This document shows, one piece after another, positions 9,276 to 17,418 of a DNA stretch of 64,000 nucleotides. How positions within the stretch are numbered: position 1 is the stretch's first letter; each line of letters begins with the position of its first letter. The DNA comes from Thiodiazotropha sp040791665 (GTDB taxonomy: Bacteria; Pseudomonadota; Gammaproteobacteria; Chromatiales; Chromatiaceae): assembly GCA_040791665.1 (NCBI GenBank), contig JBFNNX010000013.1, positions 1 to 64,000 of the forward strand, in the 5' to 3' direction. The notes below the pieces were generated by a model. It searched no databases. It was not told where the DNA came from and saw nothing but the letters and a program-made list of their open reading frames with translations. The translations under genes and the position numbers were made by a program.

Positions 9276-10145
9276 CTATACGGCCTTCCGGATATCAGGT
9301 ATTGCTGTTTCGATAACCCAATCCGACCAAACGGGTCGGCAATTGTCGGGCAATAAGGGCAGCTGTCCAAACTCGATCCAGGGATTGTTCGGGGAATGGA
9401 AATCCGAACCGGCCGAGGCCTGCAAACCGAAGTCGCCGGCGTGTCTGGCCATTGCAAAGCAGTCGTCGCGGCTATGGCTGCCGGATATCACCTCGATCGC
9501 CTCTCCCCCCAGTCCGACGAACTCACTGAGCAGGCGTCTCAATTTCGAGCGAGTCATCCTGTAGCGCGCGGGATGCGCCACAACAGCCACGCCGCCGGCA
9601 CCGTGTATCCACTCGAGGGCCTGAGCCAACCCGGCCCATTGACCGGGAACGAACCCGGGTTTTCCTTTCACCAGATAGTGTTTGAAGACCTTGCGCTCAT
9701 CGCTTACCACACCCTGCTCGACCAGGTAGCGGGCAAAATGGGTACGGCTTACCAGGGTACCGTTGGAGTGGGCAAGCGCACCTTCATAGGCGCCGTCGAT
9801 ACCGGCCTTCTCCAGTCTCTCCGCGATCTCTTTCGCGCGCCAATCACGAAAGGCCCGCAACTCGCTCAATCCCTGTTGCAGGGCTCGATTACCGGGATCC
9901 ACGTTAAGGCCGACGATATGGACTGTGTGCTTATTCCAGGTAACCGAAATCTCCACACCGGGTATCAACGTCAAACCGCAGTTTGAGGCGGCCGATTGGG
10001 CCTCCTCGATACCGGCGGTGGTATCGTGATCGGTGAGTGCCAGGGCCCGAACCCCCGCCTTGGCAGCACGGGCGACCAGGTCCCGCGGTGAGAGGGTTCC
10101 ATCTGACGCTGTGGAATGGCAATGGAGGTCGTATATGCAAAACAT
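9276..10145 (-). CDS. rnm: PHP-domain 5'-3' exoribonuclease (RNase AM / YciV type)
   Basis: The PHP phosphoesterase has metal-binding motifs DLHCHST at the N-terminus, LTDHDT, a VAHP segment, and a C-terminal SDFH. In E. coli Rnm (YciV, RNase AM) trims 5' ends of rRNAs and small RNAs and hydrolyses pAp-type substrates. I placed the start at ATG 10145 (289 residues), where the family's DLHCHS begins within the first ten residues. The open frame runs further upstream to 10238, but that extra segment has no family similarity that I recognise. It heads a leftward rnm-yciO unit and diverges from the gene at 10238. Confidence 0.88.
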   Translation of the reverse strand: MFCIYDLHCHSTASDGTLSPRDLVARAAKAGVRALALTDHDTTAGIEEAQSAASNCGLTLIPGVEISVTWNKHTVHIVGLNVDPGNRALQQGLSELRAFRDWRAKEIAERLEKAGIDGAYEGALAHSNGTLVSRTHFARYLVEQGVVSDERKVFKHYLVKGKPGFVPGQWAGLAQALEWIHGAGGVAVVAHPARYRMTRSKLRRLLSEFVGLGGEAIEVISGSHSRDDCFAMARHAGDFGLQASAGSDFHSPNNPWIEFGQLPLLPDNCRPVWSDWVIETAIPDIRKAV

Positions 10146-10237
10146 GGGGGCGGATTGTACCCATAGTGAGGTGAAACCGATAGGCTTGCTGAAAAAATAG
10201 AGCTCAGCCCCGGACGCCATCAATACAGGCTGATACA

Positions 10238-10993
10238 ATGACGGGCATGTTATTTCCAGTACTCGATCTAAACTATATTGGACAACGATTTGACGCTATC
10301 GCTCCGGCTGTGGTGTCGGCCGGCAAACAGGCCGGTATCGAGGATCCGGACCACTCCCCCTCGGCACTGCTGCAGGCTATGCATCGGCTGATAGAGCTGT
10401 TGGAGATTTTGTCCGGGCAGATGGATACCACTGTCGAGGCCACGCCCTCCTCACTGAATGAGCTGAGTGAACTCGGCGATTACGGCATCCAGCTGCTGGT
10501 AGACTTCTCTACCGTCGCCGCCGGGCTGAAGATGCAGCGAGAAAGTGAGGAGATGGAAGACCTGACCCTGCCCATGGCACTCTGGATCGTACGCCAAAAA
10601 GGGGAGCTGCACACCCTGGAGCCGGTGATCAACTCCCTCGCCCGCCTGGCGAACAGATTCAGGGAACCTTCTCAACTGCGGCAACTCTATGACCTTTCTA
10701 TGGAGTTGATTAAAGCCCTGGAACCACTCATGCAACAGGGGCGCACACAAGCAGAAAAAGCGCATCCCTGGAGTATCCTATTGATGAATCAAGCAATAAT
10801 CGCCACCCGCAGTTATCAGCCAGAGCTGATTGATGAAGCCTATCAGATCCTGTGCCGCCTGCTGCCCGATCAGGCACCCAGTTTTTTTCGCGAAGGCATG
10901 GAACAGATGGATATCCTCAATTATCCGCAACAAGTCAGGGAAGTGGTTGAAAAGTATTATAATCTCTGGGGCCAGCCCAGAACGCTTCACTAA
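10238..10993 (+). CDS. Conserved helical protein of unknown function
   Basis: I do not recognise this 251-residue protein. It is acidic, soluble and almost entirely alpha-helical by composition, with many leucines and short amphipathic repeats and no signal peptide, transmembrane helix or catalytic-looking motif. It diverges from rnm and precedes yciB by about 120 bp. A position among yciO, rnm and yciB suggests a housekeeping rather than accessory role. The start could also be the ATG at 10247 (residue 4). Confidence 0.6.
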   Translation: MTGMLFPVLDLNYIGQRFDAIAPAVVSAGKQAGIEDPDHSPSALLQAMHRLIELLEILSGQMDTTVEATPSSLNELSELGDYGIQLLVDFSTVAAGLKMQRESEEMEDLTLPMALWIVRQKGELHTLEPVINSLARLANRFREPSQLRQLYDLSMELIKALEPLMQQGRTQAEKAHPWSILLMNQAIIATRSYQPELIDEAYQILCRLLPDQAPSFFREGMEQMDILNYPQQVREVVEKYYNLWGQPRTLH

Positions 10994-11114
10994 CGCCTGT
11001 TAACAGGTTCTAATTAGCCAACTTTTATAGGCGGTCACTAAATACGATAAACACATGGTGTACTATTCAGCCAGCCATCGATACTATGCTTTTTTGTAAC
11101 ATATTGATCCCTTA

Positions 11115-11780
11115 ATGAAATTTCTCGCAGATTTTTTCCCGGTCATCCTCTTCTTCGTGGCCTACAAGCTCTACGGCATCTATGTCGCCACCGCAGTCGC
11201 CATCGCATCATCCGTGGTTCAGGTTGCCTACGGCTGGCTGCGCAATAGACATGTGGAGAAGATGCATCTGATCACCTTCGGCATCCTGCTCGTGTTCGGC
11301 GGCCTGACCATATTGCTGCAGGATCGCACCTTCATCATGTGGAAGCCCTCTGTGATCAACTGGTTGTTCGGCGCCGTCTTTCTTGCCAGCCAATACATTG
11401 GCAAGAAACCGCTGGTGCAACGGATGATGGAGAGCAGCATCTCCGTGCCGGACCCCGTATGGAAAAGGCTCAATCTGACCTGGAGCCTCTTCTTCATCAT
11501 GTTGGGTTTCCTCAACCTCTATGTGGCCAACGATTTCTTCGTCGTTGAACATCAACTGATGGAACTCACCGGACTGCAGCAGATCGACTATGACAACTGC
11601 AGCCACCATTTTCAGGGAAATGAACTGGAGATGTGTAATACTGCGCACACCCTGGAGGAGACCTGGGTCAACTTCAAGTTGTTTGGCATCATGGGACTGA
11701 CCCTGGGATTTATCGTCCTGCAGGCCTTCTACCTGGCACGCCATATAAGTGATAACGAACCAGGGTCCATCAATACCTGA
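11115..11780 (+). CDS. yciB: Septation protein A / inner-membrane protein YciB
   Basis: This multi-span inner-membrane protein of the YciB/IspZ family interacts with division and elongation machinery in enterics. The N-terminal 140 residues align closely with E. coli YciB, with family blocks FFVAYKLYGIYVAT, FGGLTI, KKPLVQRM and VWKRLNL. At 221 residues it is about 40 longer than the E. coli protein. The excess is a hydrophilic insert at about 142-182, between the fourth and fifth membrane helices, holding C162, H164, H165, C174 and H178. After it the family sequence resumes with TWVNFKLFG. It is followed 10 bp later by yciI. Confidence 0.9.
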   Translation: MKFLADFFPVILFFVAYKLYGIYVATAVAIASSVVQVAYGWLRNRHVEKMHLITFGILLVFGGLTILLQDRTFIMWKPSVINWLFGAVFLASQYIGKKPLVQRMMESSISVPDPVWKRLNLTWSLFFIMLGFLNLYVANDFFVVEHQLMELTGLQQIDYDNCSHHFQGNELEMCNTAHTLEETWVNFKLFGIMGLTLGFIVLQAFYLARHISDNEPGSINT

Positions 11781-11790
11781 GGGGGGTTAA

Positions 11791-12093
11791 GTGTACTACG
11801 CAATCATTGCAGCGGATCGGGATGACAGCCTGGAGCAGCGCCTCAAGGCACGGGAGGACCATCTGGCGAGACTGAAACAACTGCAGAACGAGGGTCGACT
11901 CCTTGTGGCCGGTCCCCACCCGATGATAGACAGCGAGGACCCCGGTTCTGCCGGTTTCTCCGGCAGTCTCATTGTCGCCGAATTCGACAGCCTCGAGAGC
12001 GCCAAGGCCTGGGCCGATGCAGACCCCTATATCGAAGCGGGTGTCTACGCCCGGGTCCAGGTAAAACCGTTTAAGAAAGTGCTGCCCGCCTGA
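11791..12093 (+). CDS. yciI: YciI family protein
   Basis: The 100-residue protein has the ferredoxin-like alpha/beta fold of the YCII family, with the typical start YYAIIAADRDDS, a central HLARLKQLQNEGRLLVAGP and the DPY motif with D78. The family includes dechlorinase-like members, but most, like this one, have no established activity. Translation starts at GTG 11791 behind a G-rich ribosome binding site (GAGGGGGG). It is 10 bp downstream of yciB, and this pairing is conserved in many gammaproteobacteria. Confidence 0.92.
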   Translation: MYYAIIAADRDDSLEQRLKAREDHLARLKQLQNEGRLLVAGPHPMIDSEDPGSAGFSGSLIVAEFDSLESAKAWADADPYIEAGVYARVQVKPFKKVLPA

Positions 12094-12149
12094 CGGCGGC
12101 GGTTCGAAACCCGATTCAATAAATCAATCACAACTAGGTAAGTTCAACG

Positions 12150-13178
12150 ATGAAAACTAAGATCTTATTAGCTGCGGTTTGCAGCGCAGGACTGCTGACA
12201 GCTTGCAACCAGCCTACGGACGAGACTTCAACCGTAGCCAAGACGGATAGCGACCGTTCCGCCGCCGTACCCGAAATGAACGAACCCACAACCGGCGAAA
12301 TGGATGTCGAAACCCTGCTTACCGTCAATGGCGAAGCGATTACCCGAACCATGTACAGCCTCTACTTCCAGGACCGCATGCGCAATGTGCCCGATGCGCA
12401 AAACTCGCCTGAGATGCAGATGAGTGTGCTCAATGAGCTATCCAATATCGTCATCGTGGCTCAGGACGCAGAGAAACAAGGCATCCAGAACCGTCCGGAA
12501 GTCGCGGCTTCCATCGAGCTGCTGAAAGCCAAGCTGCTGACCCAGATCGCAATCCAGGAATTCGCCAACAACCACGAGCCCAGCGAAGAGGATATCCAGA
12601 AATCCTATCAGGAGGAGTACGCCGAACAATCGGGTAGTGAATATAAGGCCAGGCATATTCTCGTGAAAGAGCAGGAGGAGGCAGCCGCACTGATCGAAAA
12701 ACTCGACGGCGGCGCCGATTTCGCCGAACTCGCCGTAGAACACTCGACCGGCCCCACCGGCAAGAACGGCGGCGACCTGGGCTGGTTCGATGTGGCGCAG
12801 ATGGTAAAACCCTTTGGCGACGCCCTGACAGCCATGGAAAAAGGCAAATACAGCGCGGACCCGGTAGAGACCCAGTTCGGCTGGCATGTCATCCTGCTGG
12901 AGGACACCCGAGAGACAGAGGCGCCATCGCTGGAAAGCGTCAAAGGCAAGATCGTCAACAAGCTGAAGCAGGTCGCTCTATCAGAATACATGCAGGGCCT
13001 GCGCGATTCCAGCAAGCTGGTCTTCAATGAAAAGAATGCCAAGCCCGCCCCTGCTGCCGACCCGAGTGCCGCAGCACCCGGTGCCGCTCCTGCCGGGGAA
13101 GTGCCAGCGTCTGACAGCGCAACCCCAAGCATGGAAGCAAACACAGAGATGGACAAACCGGCTGAAGCAGCCAAGTAA
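12150..13178 (+). CDS. Parvulin-type peptidylprolyl isomerase lipoprotein
   Basis: The 342-residue exported lipoprotein has lipobox LLTAC with the lipidated cysteine at 19. After an acidic linker comes a SurA/PrsA-like N-terminal helical region (about 50-155), then one parvulin rotamase domain (about 163-255) with YKARHILVK, GADFAELA and GGDLGWF blocks. It would catalyse prolyl isomerisation and chaperone proteins in the periplasm. The last 50 residues are a low-complexity Ala/Pro/Ser tail, unusual for the family and probably disordered. The gene ends before a strong hairpin at 13200 and is the last of the rightward yciB-yciI-ppi series. Confidence 0.9.
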   Translation: MKTKILLAAVCSAGLLTACNQPTDETSTVAKTDSDRSAAVPEMNEPTTGEMDVETLLTVNGEAITRTMYSLYFQDRMRNVPDAQNSPEMQMSVLNELSNIVIVAQDAEKQGIQNRPEVAASIELLKAKLLTQIAIQEFANNHEPSEEDIQKSYQEEYAEQSGSEYKARHILVKEQEEAAALIEKLDGGADFAELAVEHSTGPTGKNGGDLGWFDVAQMVKPFGDALTAMEKGKYSADPVETQFGWHVILLEDTRETEAPSLESVKGKIVNKLKQVALSEYMQGLRDSSKLVFNEKNAKPAPAADPSAAAPGAAPAGEVPASDSATPSMEANTEMDKPAEAAK

Positions 13179-13199
13179 TCCAAAGCGTCATCAAAACAG

Positions 13200-13230
13200 G
13201 GTGCCCGTCGTTCCTGACGGGCACCGGTTT
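13200..13230 (+). terminator. Likely intrinsic terminator after the parvulin gene
   Basis: GGTGCCCGTC (13200-13209) and GACGGGCACC (13216-13225) form a perfect 10-bp stem with a 6-nt loop, 21 bp after the stop codon. Only a short T run (GGTTT) follows, so termination may be partly Rho-assisted. Confidence 0.7.
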
Positions 13231-14039
13231 AACAAACTGCCATTCCCATTCTAGATTGTTTGCATCATCTGACTATCCCCGACCGCCTGCTCTCCTGAAC
13301 AAACTCCACCAGACAATCAGTTTTCACCTAAGGGCTAAGAAAATGCCTGAAATCAACAACACCTGACCGCCTGATGCCCCATATTCTTGCGTTTCACCAC
13401 TATATATCTTAATAATGATGCAACTTATAAGGTGAAAAGTTAGGGATTCCTGTCGCCATGGAAACACTGGAATCAATCCGTCAAGCCAAGCCGGTTTTGC
13501 ATTGCCGGCCTTCCCCCGATCAAACATCTTGGCTTAGAACTTATTTTCATTTGGTATCCCAGAGAACCTATCGGCATCGGCATCAAACGATATCTCATAG
13601 CACCATTGAGAACTTTTTGAACACATCTGGCGGGATAACACAATATCTGTGCCGGCGGTATAAAGCGATAGTAAGAGCCGGCAATATAATCACCGATTAT
13701 GTGTGGCGATGATAGACGTGATCATTATTCTTGGGGATGAGCAGTACCTTTTATGGCATCACGACGAAATATTTGAATTCAGTGCATAAGCGCTCCTACA
13801 ATTCAGCCCTGTCCGGCTCTTGTTGTGTAGGCTCGGCTGGTTTCAACAGCTGTGTGTCGTAGAAAATGAATTGTTTTAAAGTAGTCTTGCCCCTGGTCTA
13901 GCATCATTCGGAGTATCGGCGTACCTAAAGGGAAATCACACATGTATCAATTAATTTTGGAGAACAACATACCGCAGCAGAGCTGTGCCGCCGTGCTAGA
14001 ATGCTAGACACGTGAATGCAAATTTGAGGTTTTCAAAGA
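13231..14039. other. Long intergenic stretch without a supported gene
   Basis: About 800 bp lie between the parvulin terminator and the EthD-like gene. The longest frame (13458-13712, 84 codons, rightward) is rich in H/R/S/T, lacks a recognisable domain and has no good ribosome binding site. I treat it as noise or as a decayed gene. Base composition becomes more AT-rich toward 13900, matching the small accessory genes that follow. No tRNA, integrase or direct repeat was seen. Confidence 0.4.
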
Positions 14040-14402
14040 ATGGTTAAGTTTGTTATGTGTATAACACGACACCCCAGCATGACTCGTGATGAATTCAAAG
14101 ATTATTGGATAAATAAACACGACCCATTTTTTATGAGTAATGCAGACGCGATGGGCGCTAAACGTTATGTGCAGTCACATACACTCGATTCCCCTCTGAA
14201 CGATGGCCTGAGAAAGTCAAGAGGAATGATGCCCGAATATGACGGAGTGGCCGAGGTTTGGTTTGAGTCCGAAGAGGCACTCATGGAGGGAATGAGTTCT
14301 CCCGAAGGACAGAAATTGGGTGCCGCTCTGCTCGAAGATGAAGAAAATTTCATTGATCACACAAAGTCTTCGGCGTTTATTGTTGCGGAGCACGAGTTCT
14401 AA
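14040..14402 (+). CDS. EthD-domain protein
   Basis: The 120-residue protein shows the EthD ferredoxin-like dimeric alpha/beta-barrel pattern: an initial strand VKFVMCITRHP, the MTRDEFKDYWINKHDP helix with the characteristic conserved histidine, and YDGVAEVWFES later. EthD-like proteins bind small hydrophobic compounds and were first linked to ethyl tert-butyl ether degradation. No catabolic gene is adjacent, so the substrate is unknown. It is the first of six small same-strand genes whose A+T content is higher than the surrounding housekeeping genes. Confidence 0.8.
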   Translation: MVKFVMCITRHPSMTRDEFKDYWINKHDPFFMSNADAMGAKRYVQSHTLDSPLNDGLRKSRGMMPEYDGVAEVWFESEEALMEGMSSPEGQKLGAALLEDEENFIDHTKSSAFIVAEHEF

Positions 14403-14556
14403 ACCGATAAATTGCTATTACCTGCAAGTTACGAACCTTACTTAATCACCTCTCTACATGAAGGCAGGGATCAGCTATAAACACTTGCATTCAACCATAC
14501 ACATCAATGAAACCGATCACCAAAATGTCGGTTGATCGAAGAGATACGGCATAATA

Positions 14557-14925
14557 ATGAACCACAATTGTCCCCGCTGCGATCAATCAACAAAGTATCG
14601 TTTTTTGAAATCGATACCACTCCCTTTGGGAAAGCCCTGGTATGAATCTAGGATATCCGGAATCGCTTGTCCTCACTGTAGGACGCCGCTAAAGCAGAAT
14701 ATCCACCCTATTGAACGCAAAACAATTTATATAGCTATGGTCATTATAGGGCTAAGCTTCATATCGTTAATTTTGTTACGAATAGCCTGGCCCACAGCAA
14801 TAGCCGTGGCAATCATACTTGTATTGTATGCATATTTAATATGGTACAACTCCGTAAAGCTAAAAGAGTGGTCGCGTTGGAAATTGGTAAAACGAGAAAG
14901 CACTTCGAATGTGACACAAGAATGA
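14557..14925 (+). CDS. Small membrane protein with N-terminal zinc ribbon
   Basis: The 122-residue protein starts with two CxxC knuckles, CPRC (about 5-8) and CPHC (about 38-41), predicted to bind one zinc ion. Two transmembrane helices follow at about 55-75 and 80-95, then a basic cytoplasmic tail. Proteins of this plan are common in proteobacterial accessory regions and have no established function. It belongs to the AT-rich run of small genes and has about 150 bp of empty sequence on its left. Confidence 0.65.
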   Translation: MNHNCPRCDQSTKYRFLKSIPLPLGKPWYESRISGIACPHCRTPLKQNIHPIERKTIYIAMVIIGLSFISLILLRIAWPTAIAVAIILVLYAYLIWYNSVKLKEWSRWKLVKRESTSNVTQE

Positions 14926-15000
14926 GTTGTCCTATCATGACAATTATATCGCTCACCAGCGCTCGCTGGCACGCCTTGGACAGTGCAAAGGTATCGTGCA

Positions 15001-15333
15001 GTGAGCTTTAAAATATTTAGTTTAAGGGACGTACCCGAGACAGAGGCAAATGGAATAAGACAATTGTTAGCGGAATCAAATATTAAGTTTTACGAAACGC
15101 CAACAACCTTTATCACCGATGGTTCAATATGGGTATATGAGGAATCAGACATTGAAAAAGCAAAAGAACTGATTGATGCATTCGAAGCAAAATGGCAACG
15201 ACAGAACGTTAGAGAATCAATACACACCAGTGCCAATAAAATGCCACGGCGAGACATTATCCTCAATTTTGCTGTGTGGTTGACTGTCGCTATCGTTTTA
15301 ATGCTTGTCTTCAGATTCTTTTCAGGCGATTAG
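15001..15333 (+). CDS. Small DUF6164-like protein with C-terminal membrane helix
   Basis: The 110-residue protein has an N-terminal alpha/beta domain with FSLRDVPETEANGIRQLL and a paired FYETP ... SIWVYEES pattern typical of DUF6164, followed by one transmembrane helix at the C-terminus. Its function is unknown. I chose GTG 15001 as start because AAAGG lies about 9 bp upstream and family members begin close to the FSLRDVP segment; GTG 14983 is in frame upstream. A short palindrome (CCAGCGCTCGCTGG, about 14956-14969) lies in the gap before it. Confidence 0.6.
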   Translation: MSFKIFSLRDVPETEANGIRQLLAESNIKFYETPTTFITDGSIWVYEESDIEKAKELIDAFEAKWQRQNVRESIHTSANKMPRRDIILNFAVWLTVAIVLMLVFRFFSGD

Positions 15334-15460
15334 CCAAGGTTCAAGTAAAGTATGTCGAAGAAAGCGGAATCTCAATGCCTAACCGGCATTTCAGTGAAAA
15401 GTGTCGCTACATCGCCATCACCACTGAAGCATCGATTATACAATTTAATTCCAGGTAGAT

Positions 15461-15868
15461 ATGGACGTTACAATAGAGACCAATGGTCAAATTAAAGAAG
15501 CGGAAGTACTAGAATTATACAGCGCTAACGGCTGGTCTTCGGCGGACCAACCAGACAAGCTAATTCCTGCTCTCCGTAATTCTGATACACTCGTAACAGC
15601 TCGAATTGGTGGGAAATTGGTTGGTATCGCTAATGCCATCTCAGATGGTTACCTGGTTGTTTACTATCCGCATATGCTTGTTCATCCAGCACACCAAGGC
15701 AAGGGAATTGGCCATATGATGATGGAGTCCATGCTCTCCATATATAGAAACTTTCATCAACAAATGTTGACGGCAGACGGTAAAGCAATCGAATTCTACG
15801 AAAAAATGGGATTTGAACGGGCGGGCAACACGGAACCAATGTGGATCTATTCAGGTAAGGAGCATTAA
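15461..15868 (+). CDS. GNAT family N-acetyltransferase
   Basis: The 135-residue protein has the GCN5 acetyltransferase core. The acetyl-CoA pyrophosphate loop is in HPAHQGKGIGHMMME, with a preceding strand YYPHMLVH and a C-terminal AIEFYEKMGFERAG. It would transfer an acetyl group from acetyl-CoA to an amine that cannot be named from sequence. It is a complete single-domain enzyme and part of the small-gene cluster, with no obvious partner. Confidence 0.88.
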   Translation: MDVTIETNGQIKEAEVLELYSANGWSSADQPDKLIPALRNSDTLVTARIGGKLVGIANAISDGYLVVYYPHMLVHPAHQGKGIGHMMMESMLSIYRNFHQQMLTADGKAIEFYEKMGFERAGNTEPMWIYSGKEH

Positions 15869-15947
15869 GTATTGATAAGGAGAAGGATCGGTAACAGCAC
15901 GACAGCAATGCGACCTTATGTTTTAGAATTCTTGGGAGTTCCGACAC

Positions 15948-16283
15948 GTGGACATCGATAAAACCCAGGCCTGCTTCAAGGGCGACATAGAGGCGCTCCA
16001 GCTTCTGCTTGCCGCGCTACAAGGGGATGGTGGCGGCGCATGGAGTCAAAGGGCTCGTGAAAGCCACGCAGGGAATCCGGTCGACCTGACTGGGATCAAC
16101 CTCGACGGTCTTGACCTGACCCGTGTCTCCTTCTGGAAGGTGTGTCTGCGGGAATCGACCTTTCGCGGGGCCTGTGTCGAGAAAGTCGACTTCCGTGATG
16201 CCGACCTGGCGAACAGCGACCTGTGTGAATCGGGTGCCGCTTGGCGCCGATATCACAAGCCGGATATACGGAATTGCGAGTAA
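15948..16283 (+). CDS. Pentapeptide-repeat-like protein
   Basis: The 111-residue protein begins at GTG 15948. Its middle and end show A(D/N)LxX-type pentapeptide repeats (VDLTG INLDG LDLTR, then FRGAC, VDFRD ADLAN SDL), enough for about two turns of a right-handed quadrilateral beta-helix. The N-terminal 45 residues are helical with an ALQLLLAALQG stretch. Short pentapeptide proteins may bind or shield protein partners; no role can be assigned. It is 13 bp ahead of the DUF3592-like gene and likely cotranscribed. Confidence 0.65.
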   Translation: MDIDKTQACFKGDIEALQLLLAALQGDGGGAWSQRARESHAGNPVDLTGINLDGLDLTRVSFWKVCLRESTFRGACVEKVDFRDADLANSDLCESGAAWRRYHKPDIRNCE

Positions 16284-16296
16284 ATTGTTATAACGA

Positions 16297-16869
16297 ATGG
16301 ATAGTAAAACCCTCCTCCTTGCCGTCAAATTGATTGCACTGCTGTCTGTAGCCTATCTGGTCTTCCTGTTCCTGCCTCTACAGGCTCACCACCTGTTGCT
16401 GGTAATCTCCGTTATGTTGATTCTGATTGGCGGTGGGTCGCTCCTCAAATATAAACAACATAGCGACTGGATAGAGGACAAGGCGAAAATAGTCGATATC
16501 GGGGAAGCGTCGGAAATAGTCGCCATCGGTCAATACTCGAAGCTGAAGCATTTCTATCCAGTGATCGATTATGAATATGCGGTCGATGGAAAAAACTACT
16601 CCGGCAACACCGTTTCTAACGAAACAGAGAATGTCTGGGTACCGGAGGTGAATGGTTGGGGCGATCCCAACCCGGATACGGTGCGATGGTGGCTCTCTCT
16701 AAAACCGGGAGATGACATTCCCGTCTTTATCAACCCGGAAAATCACAATGATACGGTACTCGTAAAAGGGGCCTCAAAAGCCAGGCGTTCGCACCATCTT
16801 GCACTTTTGTTGGGAGGGGTGCTCCTCGGGCTGATTTGGCTGGCACTCGTCGGTATGATCGCACCATAA
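16297..16869 (+). CDS. DUF3592-like membrane protein
   Basis: The 190-residue protein has two N-terminal hydrophobic segments (about 5-25 and 30-48), a soluble beta-rich middle resembling DUF3592 (YPVIDYEYAVDGKNYSGNTV and a later KPGDDIPVFINPENHNDTVL), and a C-terminal membrane helix. This is the standard DUF3592 topology with a membrane-flanked external domain. Function is unknown. It is the last of the small rightward genes, and a short repeat copy lies about 80 bp downstream. Confidence 0.75.
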   Translation: MDSKTLLLAVKLIALLSVAYLVFLFLPLQAHHLLLVISVMLILIGGGSLLKYKQHSDWIEDKAKIVDIGEASEIVAIGQYSKLKHFYPVIDYEYAVDGKNYSGNTVSNETENVWVPEVNGWGDPNPDTVRWWLSLKPGDDIPVFINPENHNDTVLVKGASKARRSHHLALLLGGVLLGLIWLALVGMIAP

Positions 16870-16946
16870 AGATGATGCACAACCAACTACGCTGTCTTAC
16901 AGGCCCTAACCTACCACTCCATACAGGACAGTTAAAACGCAAAAAA

Positions 16947-16964
16947 TTGCGTCCATTTGCGGCT
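16947..16964 (+). repeat. Partial copy of the hypB-hypD inverted repeat
   Basis: The 16-nt string GCGTCCATTTGCGGCT at 16949-16964 is identical to the right end of the inverted-repeat element at 52059-52084. Only one arm is present here, at the downstream edge of the small-gene region. Confidence 0.6.
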
Positions 16965-17046
16965 TGCTTTCATATCACCCACAGTGAGGAAGAGAGAGGT
17001 TGATAGCGGATAGCTGAGAATGGTGGGTAACCAGGAAAGATTACGC

Positions 17047-17340
17047 TCACTCATCGTCATTCTTTTTGGCCTTGCCGATATTGCTGATCGGCACGACCTT
17101 GGTCGCGGGTGGCTCATCGACGTAGTAGGGCCGCTCCTGAACGGTTCGGCCATCGGCATCGGCCAGTTCCTTTTCGTGGGCGGTGATCAGGCCGAGACAG
17201 GCTCGGATATCCTGGATGGTCTGATCCGAGAGAGGGTGCTTGAGACTTTTGTGCTCAGGGGTCACCTCGCGCACAATGGTGGTCAGCAGCTTGCGCATCA
17301 CCATCATGATTTCCCGTTCTTTTGCGGTTTCGTCGTTCAT
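17047..17340 (-). CDS. Small conserved-looking hypothetical protein
   Basis: I do not recognise this 97-residue protein. It is hydrophilic and mostly helical, beginning with a charged helix (KEREIMMVMRKLLTTIVREV), followed by a proline-turn-helix and a lysine/aspartate-rich tail. No signal peptide or metal-binding motif is visible. It lies about 80 bp downstream of ligA on the same strand and could be the last gene of the smc-zipA-ligA operon. Its codon use resembles the neighbours, supporting a real gene. Confidence 0.55.
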   Translation of the reverse strand: MNDETAKEREIMMVMRKLLTTIVREVTPEHKSLKHPLSDQTIQDIRACLGLITAHEKELADADGRTVQERPYYVDEPPATKVVPISNIGKAKKNDDE

Positions 17341-17418
17341 GTTATGCCTGCAATCCTGTAACGCTATGGATAGAAACTATCACGAATGGGGAAGTGAATA
17401 AACGCAAGCCCGGAGGCG

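Noticed and set aside
13458..13712. 84-codon protein
   Set aside because: Low-complexity H/R/S/T composition, no family, no ribosome binding site; probably noise or decayed sequence.
14040..16869. Integron cassette array
   Set aside because: The small same-strand genes look like cassettes, but I found no integron integrase and no convincing attC (RYYYAAC/GTTRRRY) sites between them.
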